From Pseudomonadota bacterium (GTDB taxonomy: Bacteria > Pseudomonadota > Gammaproteobacteria > Steroidobacterales > Steroidobacteraceae), in contig JAJXWE010000074.1 of NCBI GenBank assembly GCA_021781775.1, positions 1 to 7,060 on the forward strand: a stretch of 7,060 bases of DNA, written 5' to 3'. Position 1 is the first letter of the stretch. The number at the start of each line of letters is the position of its first letter. A program made the translations under genes and the position numbers. Below are positions 1 to 5,535 of this stretch, one piece after another. Under the pieces are notes generated by a model. The model was not told the DNA's origin. It was given only the letters and a program-made list of their open reading frames with translations, and did not search any database.

Positions 1-1
1 C

Positions 2-142
2 TCGACCAATGCGCAGCGCTTCCGCATCGATCCGGAGCTCGAGCGTCGCTATACGCTGCTCGACATCTCCGCGCCGACGCTGCCGCCGGACTTCGCGCGC
101 AATCCGCACATTCACCGCTGCTTCGAGCTGCGGGCGCGCTGA
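2..142 (+). CDS. C-terminal end of an unrecognised protein (5' part outside window)
   Basis: Frame 2 is open from the left edge to a TGA at 140-142 and gives 46 residues ending in RNPHIHRCFELRAR. Codon choice is typical of a real gene in this GC-rich genome (third positions nearly all G or C, for example TTC CGC ATC GAT CCG GAG CTC GAG). The other frame through this stretch gives an Arg/Ser-rich, low-complexity translation of the sort produced by out-of-frame GC-rich DNA. I do not recognise the family from this tail; it is soluble-looking, charged, and has no membrane segment. Its last 31 bases overlap the 3' end of the convergent minus-strand gene. There is no T-rich terminator after the stop. 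Whether it is functionally linked to the downstream operon cannot be told. Confidence 0.6.
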   Translation, partial: STNAQRFRIDPELERRYTLLDISAPTLPPDFARNPHIHRCFELRAR

Positions 143-327
143 GACGACCCGGACTCTTCCTCCGGCCGCCACGGCCGGCCCTGCTTCGTCTCGATGAATC
201 CACGGATCAGTCGCCGCACGACCTGTGATGGTGTCGTGTCCTCTTCGGCGCACAGTCGCTCGAAGACGGCCTTTTTGCGCGGATCGATCAGCACAGTGAG
301 GCGGGCGGTTCGCGTTTCGAGGGTCAC
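112..327 (-). CDS. Small ribbon-helix-helix (CopG/Arc-like) DNA-binding protein
   Basis: A 71-residue protein with the layout of a ribbon-helix-helix repressor. There is a short beta strand at about residues 7-14 (TARLTVLI), a first helix at about 15-29 (DPRKKAVFERLCAEE), a turn with T31-T32-P33-S34, and a second helix at about 34-46 (SQVVRRLIRGFIE). A polar, basic tail follows. Proteins of this fold dimerise and place the paired strands in the DNA major groove; many are antitoxins or local repressors. The start is a GTG at 325-327. An in-frame TAG lies just upstream, and an AGGA Shine-Dalgarno sits 7 bases before the GTG, so this start is well supported. No toxin-like partner lies beside it in the window. 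It is transcribed away from the hyf-like operon, so control of that promoter and its own is a reasonable inference, not shown. The last codons overlap the convergent upstream gene. Confidence 0.72.
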   Translation of the reverse strand: MTLETRTARLTVLIDPRKKAVFERLCAEEDTTPSQVVRRLIRGFIETKQGRPWRPEEESGSSQRARSSKQR

Positions 328-334
328 GGGCGGA

Positions 335-338
335 TCCT
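335..338 (-). promoter_or_regulatory. Shine-Dalgarno of the ribbon-helix-helix gene
   Basis: AGGA on the minus strand, 7 bases ahead of the GTG codon at 325-327. It supports GTG as the start, since an in-frame stop closes the frame just upstream and no ATG is available. Confidence 0.6.
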
Positions 339-339
339 A

Positions 340-368
340 TTCACATTTGATCTGCTTCCAATGATAAT
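340..368 (+). promoter_or_regulatory. Probable sigma-70-type promoter of the hyf-like operon
   Basis: TTCACA (340-345) and GATAAT (363-368) each match the consensus -35 and -10 hexamers at 5 of 6 positions and are separated by exactly 17 bases. This lies in the only clearly AT-rich stretch of the window, between divergent genes. Transcription would begin near base 375, which argues against the ATG at 369 being the hyfB start. A minus-strand -10-like TATTAT (369 down to 364) overlaps the same element and could serve the ribbon-helix-helix gene, though it has no convincing -35. Prediction only. Confidence 0.5.
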
Positions 369-370
369 AT

Positions 371-392
371 GATGCATCTTCCGGTGCATCTT
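371..392 (+). repeat. Palindromic and tandem repeat, candidate operator
   Basis: GATGCA (371-376) and TGCATC (385-390) form an inverted repeat with an 8-base spacer. The same stretch holds a direct repeat TGCATCTT (373-380 and 385-392) with a 12-base period, and GATGCATC (371-378) is itself a perfect palindrome. The element sits immediately after the predicted -10 box, where a bound protein would block transcription. Tandem short sites of about this spacing are typical targets of ribbon-helix-helix repressors, and such a gene is encoded just beside it. The binding assignment is inference. Confidence 0.4.
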
Positions 393-2408
393 ATGATCAC
401 CCTATCCCCCATGTTGCTCGTCGGCTGCGTCGCGCTCTTGCTGGGCTGGACGGTGATTGGGCTCGCCGGTCTGCTGCGACCGCGCAGCGTCGTCCTCGCC
501 GGCCGTGTGCTATTTCCGCTCGGGGCGCTGCTCGGATTCGCCCTCGCAGTGCTCGCCGGGGCGAGCCTGCTCGGCGGGGGCATCGAGCGGCTGGTGCTGC
601 CCGTCGGACTGCCCGGTCTGCCGGCGCATCTGCGGCTCGATCCGCTCTCGAGCGTCTTCCTGGTGCTGCTCGGGGCGGTCTCCGGCGGGATCTCGTTGTT
701 CGCGGGTGGCTACTTCCGCGCCGGGGAGGGCGCAGCCCCCGGTCTGCTGTGCCTGCAGTACCACCTGTTCCTGGCCAGCATGGGGCTGGTGCTGCTTGCC
801 GATGACGCCTACAGCTTCCTCGTGGCCTGGGAGGCCATGGCGTTGTCCTCCTACTTCCTGGTGACGACCCAGCACCGGCTCGCCGAGATCCGTCGCGCGG
901 GATTCCTCTATCTGCTCATGGCGCATGTCGGGGCGATCTGCCTGCTGCTCGCGTTCGGGGTGCTGCAGGGCGGCAGCGGGCTGTTCACCTTCGCCGCCAT
1001 GCGCGCGGCGCATCTGTCTGCGGGCTGGGCGGCCGCGGCTTTCCTGCTCGCGCTCCTCGGTTTCGGGGCCAAGGCCGGACTGGTGCCGCTGCACGTGTGG
1101 CTGCCGGAGGCACACCCGGCGGCACCCTCGCCGGTCTCGGCGCTCATGAGCGGCGTGATGCTCAAGACCGCCGTGTACGGCGTGCTGCGGGTCGGGCTCG
1201 ATCTGCTCGGGCACCCGGTCTGGTGGTGGGGACTCGCGCCGCTCACCCTCGGGCTGCTCACGATCGTCTATGGGGCGCTGTTCGCGGCCGTGCAGACCGA
1301 CATGAAACGCCTGCTCGCATACTCCTCGGTCGAGAACATCGGCATCGCCTTCACCGGCGTCGGTCTGACGATGGTTTTTGCCGGCTCGGGCATGCCAGCG
1401 GTGGCGGCGCTCGCCTTGTTGGCCACGCTCTATCACTGCCTCAACCACTCGTTCATGAAGAGTCTGCTGTTCCTCGGCACCGGGGCAGTGCTGCACGCCA
1501 CCGGCGAGCGCAACCTCGGACGTCTCGGCGGGCTGATTCACCGCATGCCCTGGGTTGCGTGGCTGACGCTGATCGGGACGCTGGCGATCGCGGGTCTTCC
1601 GCCGCTCAATGGGTTCGTGTCGGAATGGCTGCTGCTGCAGTCGTTCCTGTTCGCCGATGGCCTGCCCCACGCGCTGGTGAATCTGCTGATCCCGATGGGC
1701 GCTGCACTCGTGGCGCTCGGCGCAGCGCTCGCCGGCTATGTCATGGTCAAGTTTTACGGCATCATCTTTCTCGGCCAGCCGCGCGAGGCCTCGCTGGTCC
1801 ACGCCCACGACTGCGGCTGGCTCGAGCGGATCGGGCTCTTGTGGCTCGCGCTCGGCTGCGTTCTGCTCGGCCTGTTTCCGCTGCAGGTGATCGGGGCGCT
1901 CGGCGCGGTCACCACCCAGCTGGTCGGGACCGTCGTTCCGCAGGCCTCGCCCCATTGGTGGCTGCTCGCCCCGGTGCCCGGGCGCCCGGTCTCCTATGGA
2001 CCGGTGGTGTTCCTGACAGCCACTCTCGCGGTGGTGCTCATGACGGCGCTGATCGTGCGCCTGACCTACCGTCAGCGCGTGCGGCGAGTCCCCGCCTGGG
2101 ACTGCGGTTTCGGCACTCTTACGGCGCGGATGCAGGACACTGCCGAGGGGTTCGGACAGCCGATCCGACACATATTCCAACCGTTCTTCGAGATCGAGCG
2201 CGAGCTGCCTGCGCCTGCGGATCGCACGCCGCGCTATCGCATCGCCATCGCGGAGCGGATCTGGAAGCTTCTCTACGAGCCATTGGCCCGCGCCGTCGAG
2301 CGGCTCGCCAACACGGCCGCGCGCGTGCAGCAGGGGCGAATCTCGACCTACCTGCTCTACAGCTTCGCAACCCTGCTCGTCCTGCTGGCGGTGGCGATGG
2401 CCTCATGA
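393..2408 (+). CDS. hyfB: HyfB-like antiporter-type membrane subunit (NuoL/N family)
   Basis: A large polytopic membrane protein of the proton-translocating antiporter-like family (NuoL/M/N, MrpA, HyfB/HycC) that would form part of the ion-pumping membrane arm. With the start at 393 it has 671 residues, about the length of E. coli HyfB. Family marks are visible: E147 in AWEAM (the buried Glu of TM5), K227 in AKAGLVPLHVWLPEAHP (TM7 Lys with H234 and H241), K258 in MLKTAVYG (TM8), DMKRLLAYSS (303-312), H352 and K356 in NHSFMKSLLFL, and E411 in PPLNGFVSEW. The C-terminal 110 residues hold a HyfB-type WDCGFG/GFGQPIR region (about 569-592), a charged amphipathic stretch and a final membrane helix. 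That arrangement resembles the lateral-helix end of NuoL (inference). ATGs exist at 369, 372, 393 and 411, none with a Shine-Dalgarno. I chose 393 because the predicted transcript starts near 375 and the first codons from 369 are unlike the rest; 369 remains possible. The stop overlaps the hyfC start. Confidence 0.9.
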   Translation: MITLSPMLLVGCVALLLGWTVIGLAGLLRPRSVVLAGRVLFPLGALLGFALAVLAGASLLGGGIERLVLPVGLPGLPAHLRLDPLSSVFLVLLGAVSGGISLFAGGYFRAGEGAAPGLLCLQYHLFLASMGLVLLADDAYSFLVAWEAMALSSYFLVTTQHRLAEIRRAGFLYLLMAHVGAICLLLAFGVLQGGSGLFTFAAMRAAHLSAGWAAAAFLLALLGFGAKAGLVPLHVWLPEAHPAAPSPVSALMSGVMLKTAVYGVLRVGLDLLGHPVWWWGLAPLTLGLLTIVYGALFAAVQTDMKRLLAYSSVENIGIAFTGVGLTMVFAGSGMPAVAALALLATLYHCLNHSFMKSLLFLGTGAVLHATGERNLGRLGGLIHRMPWVAWLTLIGTLAIAGLPPLNGFVSEWLLLQSFLFADGLPHALVNLLIPMGAALVALGAALAGYVMVKFYGIIFLGQPREASLVHAHDCGWLERIGLLWLALGCVLLGLFPLQVIGALGAVTTQLVGTVVPQASPHWWLLAPVPGRPVSYGPVVFLTATLAVVLMTALIVRLTYRQRVRRVPAWDCGFGTLTARMQDTAEGFGQPIRHIFQPFFEIERELPAPADRTPRYRIAIAERIWKLLYEPLARAVERLANTAARVQQGRISTYLLYSFATLLVLLAVAMAS

Positions 2409-3355
2409 GCGCGCTCGAGTGGATCACCCAGGTGCTCGAGGTGGCGGTGGCGCTGGCGGCGGCCCCCGTATTTCTCGGCTGGCTGAATCAGTGCCGGGCG
2501 TGGCTGCAGAACCGCCGTGCGCCGAGCATCTGGCTGCCCTACCGCAACCTGCGCAAGCTCTTCCACAAGGAGGCGGTGATCGCCGAGAACGCATCGCCGC
2601 TGTTTCGGATCGCGCCCTACGTCGTCTTCGGCGCAATGGCATTGGCCGCCGGAATCATCCCGTCAATGGGCACACAGCTGCCGCTGGTCGTCTCGGCGGA
2701 CGCGATCGCCTTGGTCGGCTTGTTCGCCGGGGCGCGCATGTTCATGACGCTCGCCGCGATGGATGTCGGCACCGCGTTCGGTACGCTCGGCGCCCGTCGC
2801 GAGATGATGGTGGGGTTCCTCGCCGAGCCGGCGCTGCTGATGGTGATCTTCGTGGCCTCCATGCTCTCCTCGAGCACGGCGCTGCCGGTGATCACCCGCA
2901 ACCTCGCCTCCGGGCACCTCGGCCTGTCCCCCGGGCTGGCCTTCAGCGCCGTCGCGTTCGTGCTGGTGCTGCTGGCCGAAAATGCGCGCATCCCGGTCGA
3001 CAATCCAGCCACGCATCTCGAGCTCACCATGATCCACGAGGCGATGGTGCTCGAATATTCCGCGCGCCATCTGGCGCTGATCGAATGGGCCGCGCAGCTG
3101 AAACTATTCAACTACGTCTGCATCGGGTTCTCGCTGTTCCTGCCCTGGGGCGTGGCGCGTGCCCAGATCGGACCGCTCGGCCTGCTGGTGGCCATCCCGG
3201 CGCTCGCCGTGAAGCTGGCCGCCGCCGGTGCAGGGCTGGCGCTCATTGAGACGCTGTCAGCCAAGATGCGGGTGATGCGCATTCCGGAGTTTCTCGCCAG
3301 CGCATTCCTATTCGCGGTCCTGGGTCTGCTCGTGCACGTGCTGCTGGGAGCGTGA
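2405..3355 (+). CDS. hyfC: HyfC-like NuoH-type membrane anchor subunit
   Basis: A 316-residue membrane protein of the respiratory complex I subunit 1 family (NuoH, HycD, HyfC; E. coli HyfC is of similar size). This subunit links the peripheral redox arm to the antiporter-like subunits and, in complex I, shapes the quinone chamber. Visible marks are a first membrane helix (about 9-25), the amphipathic segment RRAPSIWLPYRNLRKLFHKE (37-56) characteristic of HycD/HyfC, and several hydrophobic helices. The charged loop AENARIPVDNPATHLE (191-206) continuing into HEAMVLEYS (211-219) corresponds to the conserved NuoH loop that faces the redox arm. Further on are E282 and the basic pair R289/R292 before the last helix. 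It starts with ATG overlapping the hyfB stop (ATGA), so translation is probably coupled. Retention of this loop suggests the arm still docks a NuoD/NuoB-like module. Confidence 0.92.
   Translation: MSALEWITQVLEVAVALAAAPVFLGWLNQCRAWLQNRRAPSIWLPYRNLRKLFHKEAVIAENASPLFRIAPYVVFGAMALAAGIIPSMGTQLPLVVSADAIALVGLFAGARMFMTLAAMDVGTAFGTLGARREMMVGFLAEPALLMVIFVASMLSSSTALPVITRNLASGHLGLSPGLAFSAVAFVLVLLAENARIPVDNPATHLELTMIHEAMVLEYSARHLALIEWAAQLKLFNYVCIGFSLFLPWGVARAQIGPLGLLVAIPALAVKLAAAGAGLALIETLSAKMRVMRIPEFLASAFLFAVLGLLVHVLLGA
3346..3350 (+). promoter_or_regulatory. Shine-Dalgarno deciding the hyfE start
   Basis: GGGAG lies 10 bases before the ATG at 3361 but only 1 base before the in-frame GTG at 3352. The GTG would overlap the hyfC stop as GTGA, but it is too close to this site, so 3361 is the better start. 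Confidence 0.5.
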
Positions 3356-3360
3356 CTGCG

Positions 3361-4029
3361 ATGACACATCTGACTCTGGGACAACAGCTGCTCGATTCCT
3401 GCGCGGCGCTGCTGCTGCTGCTGTCTTTCGCGATGCTCTCGCAGCGGCGAGTGGTGACGCTCGTCAATCTCTACGCGATGCAGGGAGCGGTTCTCACGGC
3501 CGCGACGCTGCTGCTCGCGTGGCGGACGGGTGAGGGGCATCTTTATCTCTCGGCCGCGCTCACCCTCGGGTTGAAGGTGGCGCTCCTGCCCTGGCTGCTG
3601 CACCGGTTGATCCGCCGGCTCGGTGTGTACTGGGATACCGAGCCGCTGCTCAACGTGTCCGGAACCATGCTCGTGGGCCTCGTGATCGTGGTGTTCTCCT
3701 TCGCGTTGGCGCAACCGATTACGCTGCTCGCGAGCACTGCCACGCGCAGTGCCGTCGGGATCGCCGTGAGCGTGGTGCTGCTTGCTTTCCTCATGATGAT
3801 CACGCGCCGCAAGGCCATGTCGCAGGTGGTGGGGTTCCTGTCGATGGAGAACGGCGTGTTCTTCGGCGCCATGAGCGCCAGTTACGGCATGCCGATGGTC
3901 GTCGAGCTTGGCGTCGCCCTCGATGTGCTGGTCGGCGTGCTGGTGCTTGGGGTGTTCTTCTTCCAGATCCGCGAGCGCTTCGAAAGCCTCGATCTGCATC
4001 ACCTCGAGGCACTGAAGGAGCACGAGTAG
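3361..4029 (+). CDS. hyfE: HyfE-like NuoK/MrpC-type membrane subunit
   Basis: A 222-residue integral membrane protein, close to the 216 residues of E. coli HyfE. The C-terminal half is NuoK/MrpC-like: QVVGFLSMENGVFFGAM (155-171) holds the membrane Glu E163, and VELGVALDVLVGVLV (181-195) holds the second Glu, E182. These correspond to the two buried glutamates on the proton path of NuoK. The N-terminal half has about three further helices and the basic segment LKVALLPWLLHRLIRR (71-86, with K72). It ends in a charged, soluble tail rich in His and Glu. The ATG at 3361 is preferred on Shine-Dalgarno spacing; the GTG at 3352 would add 3 residues. It follows hyfC directly. In E. coli hyfD would lie between them, but no such gene exists here. 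Confidence 0.9.
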   Translation: MTHLTLGQQLLDSCAALLLLLSFAMLSQRRVVTLVNLYAMQGAVLTAATLLLAWRTGEGHLYLSAALTLGLKVALLPWLLHRLIRRLGVYWDTEPLLNVSGTMLVGLVIVVFSFALAQPITLLASTATRSAVGIAVSVVLLAFLMMITRRKAMSQVVGFLSMENGVFFGAMSASYGMPMVVELGVALDVLVGVLVLGVFFFQIRERFESLDLHHLEALKEHE

Positions 4030-4030
4030 G

Positions 4031-5488
4031 ATGGAACTGCTGCTGCTGCTGGCCTTCCCGATCGCGGGTGCCGCCCTGCTCGGACTCTTCGGTGCGCATC
4101 GGCGCGCGCCGGAACTGAATGCCGCGTTGAGCCTGGCGACGCTCCTGGCCGCTTGCGCGCTTGCGGCCCGGGTGATCCGCCACGGCAATCTGCTGCTCGG
4201 GGCCGAGCAGTTCTACATCGATCCCTTCAACGTCTTCCTGGTGGCGCTGACGGCCTTCGTGGGGTTGACCACGGCGCTGTTCTCCCGTCCCTACATGCGC
4301 GTCGAACTCGAGCATGGCCGCGTCACGGTTGGGCGGTTGCGGCTCTACCACGCGATGTATCAGTTGTTCATGTTCACCATGCTGCTGGCGTTGACGACCA
4401 ACAACATGGGGCTGATGTGGGTGGCAATGGAGGGCGCGACGCTCTCGACGGTCCTGCTGGTGACCCTGTACCGCACGCCGGAGAGCCTCGAGGCAGGCTG
4501 GAAGTACTTCATCCTCTGCGGTGTCGGCATCGCCCAGGCGCTCTTCGGGACCATCCTGCTGTATGTCGCGGCCGGCAAGGTGCTCGGCGCGCAGGGTATG
4601 ACGGCGCTGCTCTGGACACATCTGGATGCGGTGAAAACGCAGCTCGAGCCAACGGTGCTGGCTCTGGCGTTCGTGTTCTTGCTCATCGGTTACGGCACCA
4701 AGGTCGGCCTGGTGCCGCTGCACAGCTGGCTGCCCGATGCGCACGCCGAGGGACCGACGCCGATCTCCGCCGTACTCTCCGGCCTGCTGCTCAACGTCGC
4801 GCTCTACGCGGTGGTGCGCAGCAAGGTCCTGGTGGAAGGGGCGCTGCACTCGCGGCTGCCTTCGATGATGCTCATGGGCTTTGGCCTGCTGTCGGTGGTG
4901 TTGGCCTCACTGCTGCTGTGGCGCCAGCGCGATATCAAGCGGCTGTTCGCGTATTCCTCCATCGAGCACATGGGCATTGCGACGTTCGCATTCGGGATGG
5001 GCGGCGCGGTGGCCAATTTCGCGGCACTTCTGCACATGACGGTGCACTCGCTGACCAAGTCGTCCATCTTCTTCACGGCCGGTCATGCCGCGCAGAAGGC
5101 CGGTACACAAATGATGGAGCGGATCCGCGGCCTCATCACCCTATCACCCACGGTGGGCTGGGGGCTGATGCTCGGCTCGCTCGCCATTCTCGGGGTGCCG
5201 CCCTTCGGAGTATTCGCCAGTGAGTTCCTCATTCTGACGGCCGCCATGCATGCGCAGCCCTGGGCCACCCCGATCCTCCTGGGGGCGCTGGCCGTTGCCT
5301 TCGCGGGGATTTTCTCCAAGGTGCAGCCCATGGTGTTCGGCGAGACCAACGGCCGTCGTCTGCCGCATCCGCCGGCGTTGCTGCCGGTATTCGCGCACCT
5401 GGCGATCGTGCTGATGCTGGGACTGTACATACCGCCGTACCTCGCCGAGTGGTATCGCGCCGCGGCGCATCTGATCGGAGGGCCTTAG
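4031..5488 (+). CDS. hyfF: HyfF-like antiporter-type membrane subunit (NuoM/N family)
   Basis: A 485-residue second antiporter-like subunit, somewhat shorter than E. coli HyfF (about 526). Family marks are E134 in VAMEGATLS (TM5 Glu), K224 in GTKVGLVPLHSWLPDAH (222-238, TM7 Lys with H231 and H238), DIKRLFAYSSIEHMG (301-315), H335 and H339 with K343 in MTVHSLTKSSIFFTAGH, and E398 in FGVFASEF. The TM8 position that is Lys258 in the neighbouring HyfB is Asn255 here (SGLLLNVALY). The start ATG at 4031 follows the hyfE stop by one base and has AAGGAG 10 bases upstream (4015-4020), inside the end of hyfE. It would form the second proton channel of the membrane arm. The gene ends in TAG, which is itself part of an intercistronic hairpin. 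Confidence 0.92.
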   Translation: MELLLLLAFPIAGAALLGLFGAHRRAPELNAALSLATLLAACALAARVIRHGNLLLGAEQFYIDPFNVFLVALTAFVGLTTALFSRPYMRVELEHGRVTVGRLRLYHAMYQLFMFTMLLALTTNNMGLMWVAMEGATLSTVLLVTLYRTPESLEAGWKYFILCGVGIAQALFGTILLYVAAGKVLGAQGMTALLWTHLDAVKTQLEPTVLALAFVFLLIGYGTKVGLVPLHSWLPDAHAEGPTPISAVLSGLLLNVALYAVVRSKVLVEGALHSRLPSMMLMGFGLLSVVLASLLLWRQRDIKRLFAYSSIEHMGIATFAFGMGGAVANFAALLHMTVHSLTKSSIFFTAGHAAQKAGTQMMERIRGLITLSPTVGWGLMLGSLAILGVPPFGVFASEFLILTAAMHAQPWATPILLGALAVAFAGIFSKVQPMVFGETNGRRLPHPPALLPVFAHLAIVLMLGLYIPPYLAEWYRAAAHLIGGP

Positions 5489-5515
5489 CGATGGGCGCGC
5501 TGCGGCGCATCGCTA
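5486..5515 (+). other. Intercistronic hairpin between hyfF and hyfG
   Basis: TAGCGATG (5486-5493) and CATCGCTA (5508-5515) are perfect 8-base inverted repeats around a GC-rich 14-base interior that can add a few more pairs. The left arm contains the hyfF stop and the ATG of a mini-ORF. The right arm ends at the first base of AGGGG (5515-5519), the likely Shine-Dalgarno of hyfG. There is no T-run, so it is not an intrinsic terminator. A role in setting hyfG translation or mRNA processing is inference. Confidence 0.5.
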
Positions 5516-5535
5516 GGGGCGAGCCATGCCGTTGA
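5491..5535 (+). CDS. Possible 14-codon leader ORF ahead of hyfG
   Basis: ATG at 5491 opens a 14-residue frame (MGALRRIARGEPCR) ending in TGA at 5533-5535, just past the hyfG start at 5526 and in a different frame from it. It has a stronger Shine-Dalgarno (GGAGGG, 5477-5482, 8 bases upstream) than hyfG itself. Ribosomes finishing it would open the downstream hairpin and stop next to the hyfG start, which would couple translation. It may equally be a chance frame, or the relic of a longer hyfG N-terminus moved out of frame. Expression is unproven. Confidence 0.25.
   Translation: MGALRRIARGEPCR

Noticed and set aside
162..178. Perfect GC-rich hairpin CCGGCCG-CCA-CGGCCGG as a terminator for the upstream gene
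   Set aside because: It is inside the ribbon-helix-helix coding region and has no T-run on either strand. High GC content makes such stems common by chance.
112..327. Toxin-antitoxin module
   Set aside because: The ribbon-helix-helix protein could be an antitoxin, but neither neighbour in the window resembles a toxin: the convergent gene shows only a 46-residue unrecognised tail and the other side is hyfB.
347..360. FNR/ANR-like box TTGAT-N4-TTCCA in the promoter
   Set aside because: The second half matches the ATCAA consensus at only 3 of 5 positions, and the site lies between the predicted -35 and -10, not at the usual activating position.
510..2180. Long minus-strand open frame of 556 codons opposite hyfB
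   Set aside because: Its translation is rich in Gln, Arg, His and Glu with no recognisable domain, typical of the antisense of a GC-rich membrane protein gene. The plus strand encodes a clear HyfB.
1097..2404. Long plus-strand open frame upstream of hyfC, in the same frame
   Set aside because: It is an out-of-frame reading of hyfB with an Arg/Ala-rich translation. The real HyfC begins at the ATG at 2405, overlapping the hyfB stop.
3112..4849. Two long minus-strand open frames opposite hyfE and hyfF
   Set aside because: Low-complexity, charged translations without domains; shadows of well-identified membrane protein genes on the plus strand.
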